NCBI RefSeq assembly: GCF_014145665.1
Contig: NZ_JACHTD010000020.1
Coordinates: 1-37,662 of the forward strand
Direction: 5' to 3'
Source of the DNA: Myroides sp. NP-2
GTDB lineage: Bacteria > Bacteroidota > Bacteroidia > Flavobacteriales > Flavobacteriaceae
Length of the DNA stretch: 37,662 nt
Positions 34,117 to 37,662 of this stretch are shown here, in pieces. The translations under genes and the position numbers were made by a program. The notes beneath the pieces are model-generated. The model saw only the letters and a program-made list of their open reading frames with translations, did no database searches and was not told the DNA's origin. How positions within the stretch are numbered: the stretch's first letter is position 1; each line of letters opens with the position of its first letter.

Positions 34117-35267
34117 TGCACATTTCATATAAAGCACATGATCCGCAAAAATTTGGTTTGAGTTCTCAAACTATGATTGAGTATTTAACAAAAGAAGAAA
34201 AAACAAAAGAAGCAGAAGTTTTTTACAATCATGAACAGCAAAATATATCTCCTAATGATGCTTATAATGCCATTGATAATAATAAAGGAAGTCATGGAAA
34301 AGATGTGTCTAAGTTTTATATGATGAATATTTCTCCCTCTCAAAAAGAATTAAATCATTTGGAAAATTTAGCGGAGAAATTTGCTAATGAATCAAAACAA
34401 GATGATTTGACTAAAGAGGAAATAAAAAAAATTTATGTTGAAAAATTATTACAAGAATATACGTACAAAGTAATGGATGACTATGCTAAAAATTTTGAGC
34501 GTGATAAAACCATTGATGACTTAGTTTATTTTGCTAAAATTGAACACAACAGAACTTTTAAAGAAAATGATAAAGATGTAATTCATAATAAAAGAATAGA
34601 TGCTAAAATCAAAGAGAACCCCGAAAGAAAAAATGAATTTGATAGAGATTACAAACGAAATAGTAAAGGCGAGATTATTAGAAATGGATTAAAAAAGGAG
34701 GGTAATAATACTCATATTCATGTTGTAGTTTCGAGATACGAAAAGAAAGGAGAACAACGTGATAAAGCTTCTTTATCTCCAATGAGTAAAGCGAGAAAAT
34801 CTAAAGGGTTGAATAATTCAAAAGTTGGTTTTGATAGAGATAGATTGAATCAAAAGTCGGAGGAAAGATTTGATGATATGTTTGATTTTAAAAGAATGAA
34901 TAATGAAACTTATCAAAAAAGAAAGGAAAATAAGAAAGGTTATGACCAAGATAAAAGCAATTATTATGATTATGAAAGACAATCTAAATCTAATAAAAAA
35001 AAGAATGATAATGCAATTGTTTCCTCTATAAAGGATCGAGTTAAAGAAGAAGCAAAAGAACTTAAAAAAGAGTTTAAAGACGCATTAAAAAGTAATGGAG
35101 TTGATGTCAATTTGCCTACATCATTGAAAGAATTACAGTGGAAAATTGAACGCGATATTAAACAAGAATTAGGAATGGATAACCTTAAAAGTCCTAAAGA
35201 AATATTGGATAACGAAATTAAAAGTATTCGAGATAACTTGTCTAAAGGAATCGATATTGGATATTAA
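34116..35267 (+). CDS. Relaxase-like mobilization protein (DUF5712, BtgB/MobB type)
   Basis: The 383-aa protein matches the DUF5712 mobilization proteins of Bacteroidota. The conserved blocks are KFYMMNISPSQKELNHLENL (about residue 68), YKVMDDYAKNFER, LVYFAKIEHNRTF, the metal-binding core HIHVVVSR (about 200-207) and the LSPMSKARKSKG block. The HxH core is expected to bind a metal at the relaxase active site. The C-terminal third is highly charged and helical. It presumably nicks oriT and pilots the strand through a helper conjugation system. It is coupled to the preceding gene and followed after 14 bases by the coupling-protein gene. Confidence 0.85.
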   Translation: MHISYKAHDPQKFGLSSQTMIEYLTKEEKTKEAEVFYNHEQQNISPNDAYNAIDNNKGSHGKDVSKFYMMNISPSQKELNHLENLAEKFANESKQDDLTKEEIKKIYVEKLLQEYTYKVMDDYAKNFERDKTIDDLVYFAKIEHNRTFKENDKDVIHNKRIDAKIKENPERKNEFDRDYKRNSKGEIIRNGLKKEGNNTHIHVVVSRYEKKGEQRDKASLSPMSKARKSKGLNNSKVGFDRDRLNQKSEERFDDMFDFKRMNNETYQKRKENKKGYDQDKSNYYDYERQSKSNKKKNDNAIVSSIKDRVKEEAKELKKEFKDALKSNGVDVNLPTSLKELQWKIERDIKQELGMDNLKSPKEILDNEIKSIRDNLSKGIDIGY

Positions 35268-35281
35268 AAACTATTTTAAAT

Positions 35282-36088
35282 ATGAATACAAATACAATTA
35301 TTTGGTTAGTATTAATTAACATCATATTCTTTGTTGTGTTTTGTTTGGCCACGAAGAAAACTAAATTTTTCTTTCTTTTTTACATTGGTGGAACGATTTA
35401 TCTGTACAATCTGTTTCCCTCTTACAAAACACTAATATATTTTATACTTCCTAATTTTGTGTTGGGTGCTATTATCAGTTTGCTAACTAAAAAGAAACCC
35501 CTAGTAGATGATATTTTTGATATTAAAATTATTACTAATCAGGGCGAAAGATTGTTAGAAAATTTTGATAGGGGAGTTTCTATTTTTGGTTCGTCCGGTT
35601 CTGGTAAAACTCAAAGTGCTATTTATAATTTCTTTGAGCATTTTAAAAAACATGATTTTGCAGGTTGTCTTTATGATTATAAAAACGGCGAGCTTACAGA
35701 AATTATAATGGGAATGTTTGACAATGTTGAAATTATTGCTCCTCATGACCCGTCAATAAGTGCTAGAGTTAATTTTATTAAACCAGAATTACTTAATGAT
35801 GAAATTGATATTAACGAGATTGCAAAAGTTTTAATCATGAATCTGAAAGGTAATAATGATAAAGGAAATTTCTTTGACACTAATGCGGAAGCTCTTTTTA
35901 CGGGGCTTATCTTGAAGTTTAAGTTAGATCATCCTGAGTATTGTACATTTCCTCATATACTAGCTTTCCTTACGTTAAATGATTTTGGAGGTATTAGAAT
36001 GGTCAGAACCGTTGATGAAGATTCAGGAGAAGAAAAGATAGTACGCAAATGGAGTGATTTTAAATTGTTGCAAGATTTCTTGGAAAGT
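35282..36088 (+). pseudogene. Coupling protein (VirD4/TraG-like), N-terminal part only
   Basis: The first ~269 residues have N-terminal membrane segments (about 5-25 and 28-68, LVLINIIFFVVFCLA and following) and a P-loop GSSGSGKT (103-110), followed by NFFDTNAEALFTGLILKFK. That is the front of a type IV secretion coupling ATPase as used by mobilizable elements. After about ...KLLQDFLES the reading continues in frame into an IS91-family transposase tail. The Walker B motif and the rest of the motor domain are missing. The natural protein should be much longer. The gene is truncated, so mobilization would depend on a coupling protein from elsewhere. Confidence 0.82.
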
Positions 36089-36457
36089 AACCATCGGATT
36101 AAGAATGTAACCCATCAAGAAGTTACCATTAACTATAAAGATTATAGAGATAACAGTAAAACCAAAGAGCTCACACTTAAGAATGAAGAATTTACTCGTC
36201 GCTTTAGTTTACATATTCTGCCTAAACGCTTTGTTCGAATCAGGCATTACGGCATTTTAAGTAGTAGTTGGAAACGCAGTAAACTACAACAACTACAAGA
36301 AGATTTAAATATCATTCGACCGATAGTTGAACCTAAAACACAACATCGAAAATGTTATTGTTGCAAAATTGGTAATCTGGTTACGCTACATGTTTTTGGG
36401 CAACGAGGTCCGCCAAAAGCATATCTTATCGAAAACACACTTGCTTCTGTGAATTAG
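36089..36457 (+). pseudogene. IS91-family transposase, 3' fragment
   Basis: From NHRIKNVTHQEVTINYKDYRD onward the reading is the C-terminal end of an IS91/ISCR-type rolling-circle transposase, with the hallmark FTRRFSLHILPKRFVRIRHYGILSS and a cysteine-bearing tail. It lacks the N-terminal zinc finger and the catalytic tyrosine region, so it cannot be active. It is fused in frame to the truncated coupling protein. The ~215-bp repeat follows immediately, with the same leader as at the window start. IS91-type elements move neighbouring DNA by rolling-circle replication, so this remnant may explain how catB or the repeats arrived. Confidence 0.85.
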
Positions 36458-36464
36458 GTTTTAC

Positions 36465-36680
36465 GGGTAAGGGAACTTGTGTTTGGTTGAATCGAAAAAC
36501 AACAAAAAACGATTGAAACAGCACAATTTCAACCACAAAAAAAGCAGTAATCCTAAAATTACTGCTCGTATATCTTAAAGTCATACTTCGACAACTCCAT
36601 AATACTTTATTAGCTTCCTACGGTTCTGTTCAACGGGCTTTCATCTCGTGCCCTGCGGGCAAGACGAAAGCTTAGTTATT
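36465..36680. repeat. Long dispersed repeat, copy 4
   Basis: The copy begins with GGGTAAGGGAACTTGTGTTTGG just behind the transposase stop and ends CTTAGTTATT at 36680. It is nearly identical to copy 1, including both hairpins. It sits between the coupling-protein/transposase remnant and the catB module, at whose left edge its boundary lies. Confidence 0.82.
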
Positions 36681-36696
36681 ATGTGTAGTTTTTTTG

Positions 36697-36704
36697 TATC
36701 TTTG
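36697..36704 (+). promoter_or_regulatory. -7 promoter element for catB
   Basis: TATCTTTG fits TAnnTTTG and is preceded directly by a T-run. It lies about 116 bases before the catB ATG and 16 bases inside the module boundary, so a partial -33 (TTATT at 36676) would come from the repeat. The remaining 5' leader (36710-36820) has no other clear feature. Confidence 0.4.
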
Positions 36705-36820
36705 TCAGATGAAATTATCAGATTAGCATATTTACTTTACGCAACGTATAGGAAGAGAATAGTTTAGTATTATTCTTCGTTTCCTTATTGTCTCTTATTG
36801 TAAATTAAATATGTTAAATA

Positions 36821-37450
36821 ATGAAAAATTTCTTCGAAAGTCCTTTTAAAGGAAAAATAATCAAAGACCACATAACTAATCCCAATATAATTTCGGGTAA
36901 ATATTCTTATTATTCTGGTTATTATCACGGTCATTCATTTGACGATTGTGCTCGTTATCTGTTTCCGGACAGGAATGATGTCGATAAACTAATTATCGGT
37001 TCTTATTGTTCAATAGGGAGCGGTGCAAGTTTCATAATGGCAGGTAATCAAGGTCATAAATATGATTGGATTTCCAGTTTTCCATTTTTTTATATGTCTG
37101 AATTTGATGTTTTCAGTAAAAGCCAAGATGGATTTCAAAAAGCAGGAGATACAGTTGTTGGGAATGATGTTTGGATTGGTAGTGAAGCTATGATAATGCC
37201 AGGAGTTCAGATAGGAGATGGAGCTGTTATTGGCAGTCGTGCTTTGGTTACAAAAGATGTTGAACCTTATTCAATTGTAGGGGGAAATCCAGCCAAATTG
37301 ATAAAAAAGAGATTTAGTGATGATGACATCCAAAAATTGCAGGAAATGAAATGGTGGGAATGGGATGAAGAAACCCTTTTTGAAGCAATGCCAATTCTTT
37401 GTTCAAATAAAATCGATTTGTTGTACAAGTTTTTTAGAAAAATGAAATGA
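36821..37450 (+). CDS. catB: Type B chloramphenicol O-acetyltransferase (xenobiotic acetyltransferase)
   Basis: This 209-aa protein has the full length and motifs of the CatB family: [12 protein letters not shown] start, [45 protein letters not shown] with catalytic H79, and left-handed beta-helix hexapeptide turns ([49 protein letters not shown]). It transfers acetyl from acetyl-CoA to chloramphenicol and related drugs. CatB genes are often integron cassettes, and here it is also bounded by a private inverted repeat (ATGTGTA at 36681-36687; TACACAT at 37510-37516). The exact variant cannot be named from memory. Expression level is unknown. Confidence 0.95.
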   Translation: MKNFFESPFKGKIIKDHITNPNIISGKYSYYSGYYHGHSFDDCARYLFPDRNDVDKLIIGSYCSIGSGASFIMAGNQGHKYDWISSFPFFYMSEFDVFSKSQDGFQKAGDTVVGNDVWIGSEAMIMPGVQIGDGAVIGSRALVTKDVEPYSIVGGNPAKLIKKRFSDDDIQKLQEMKWWEWDEETLFEAMPILCSNKIDLLYKFFRKMK

Positions 37451-37455
37451 TAAAA

Positions 37456-37484
37456 AGAAGGTTCCGAAATTCGGAGCCTTTTTG
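37456..37484 (+). terminator. Terminator of catB
   Basis: The stem AAGGTTCCGAA / TTCGGAGCCTT (one mismatch), followed by TTTTGTTTT, starts 6-9 bases after the catB stop codon. Confidence 0.88.
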
Positions 37485-37510
37485 TTTTAACTGCGTTTGC
37501 GGCTAAAATT

Positions 37511-37662
37511 ACACATAACGACCGAGGCTATGGGTACGGGCGGGTTGCGGGCGTATTCGCTGTCGCACAGCGACAAGGCGAATGCGGGCGCAAAACCTGC
37601 TAAGTGCACGTCAGCCAGCCTGTGAACATAGGCGTGTGTTAGGTGGTCGTAGTTTGTTGTTT
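37511..37662. repeat. GC-rich attC-like structured site at the window end
   Basis: It begins ACACATAACGACC at 37511 and is far richer in G+C than its surroundings. Strong nested pairing is visible: TGTCGC / GCGACA with an ACA loop (37561-37575), GCGTATTCGC / GCGAATGC (37551-37585), and outer CGACCGAGGCTATG against CATAGGC...GGTGGTCG (37519-37649). Folded stems between an AAC-side and a GTT-side box are what attC sites of integron cassettes look like, and CATAAC pairs with the GTTATTATG start of this module. It may run past the window end. A strong non-coding RNA or another palindromic element is the alternative. Confidence 0.55.

Noticed and set aside
36681..36767. A 28-codon frame starting at the cassette edge upstream of catB (MCSFFVSLSDE...)
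   Set aside because: The predicted -7 promoter element lies inside it, so it would not be transcribed whole, and it has no clear attenuator structure.

Overview
The window looks like a Bacteroidota (probably Flavobacteriia / Weeksellaceae-type) mobilizable plasmid or most of one. It is AT-rich, lacks strong Shine-Dalgarno sites, has TAnnTTTG-type promoter elements, and its hits are typical of that phylum: an Hc1-like histone H1 protein, a BfmA/BtgA + DUF5712 mobilization pair, a DUF1738/ArdC protein and a UmuDC pair. Backbone functions present are an initiator gene with 15 downstream iterons, a ParA-led partition operon, a relaxase-type mobilization pair and a truncated coupling protein. Both window ends carry the same ~215-bp repeat, so the window could be a linearised circle; this cannot be proved from the sequence.

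Layout. 1-4.1 kb: three minus-strand single-gene modules (SHOCT membrane protein, OLD-family ATPase-nuclease, HEPN-like protein) separated by long repeats. 4.1-7.8 kb: an ardC-like antirestriction gene split by an IS4-family insertion sequence, the whole segment bracketed by two copies of a ~170-bp element with nested inverted repeats. 7.9-11.5 kb: parA operon, rep gene, iteron origin. 11.5-16.8 kb: stand-alone topoisomerase-type zinc-ribbon protein, Hc1-like protein, umuC-umuD, a HTH antitoxin / PIN toxin pair and a serine resolvase. 16.8-32.9 kb: a 16-kb one-direction defence operon. 32.9-36.5 kb: mobilization genes and a coupling-protein gene truncated by the 3' end of an IS91-family transposase. 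36.5-37.7 kb: fourth repeat copy, catB-type chloramphenicol acetyltransferase, and a GC-rich attC-like structure.

The most unusual part is the defence operon. It encodes, in order, an unknown protein, a WYL-domain regulator, a fusion of an HsdM-like methyltransferase domain, an HsdS-like target-recognition region and a histidine kinase, a response regulator with all receiver-domain residues but no recognisable DNA-binding output, then HsdM, an ORF6N/phospholipase-D-like protein, HsdS, two DUF262 (GmrSD-type) proteins, HsdR and an unknown basic protein. Response regulator, hsdM, ORF6N and hsdS overlap by 4-8 bases, so the signalling proteins are translationally tied to the restriction enzyme. 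The fused methyltransferase domain has altered motifs (NPPL in place of NPPF/Y, a weakened glycine motif), which suggests a DNA- or cofactor-sensing input rather than a working enzyme. My reading, which is inference, is a type I restriction system whose expression or activity is controlled by a phosphorelay fed by a decayed methylase sensor, with a GmrSD-type modified-DNA nuclease alongside.

The second notable structure is the cassette-like organisation of the 1-4.1 kb and 36.5-37.7 kb regions: each gene module has its own private short inverted repeat just inside a shared boundary, as in integron gene cassettes, but no integrase gene is present in the window.
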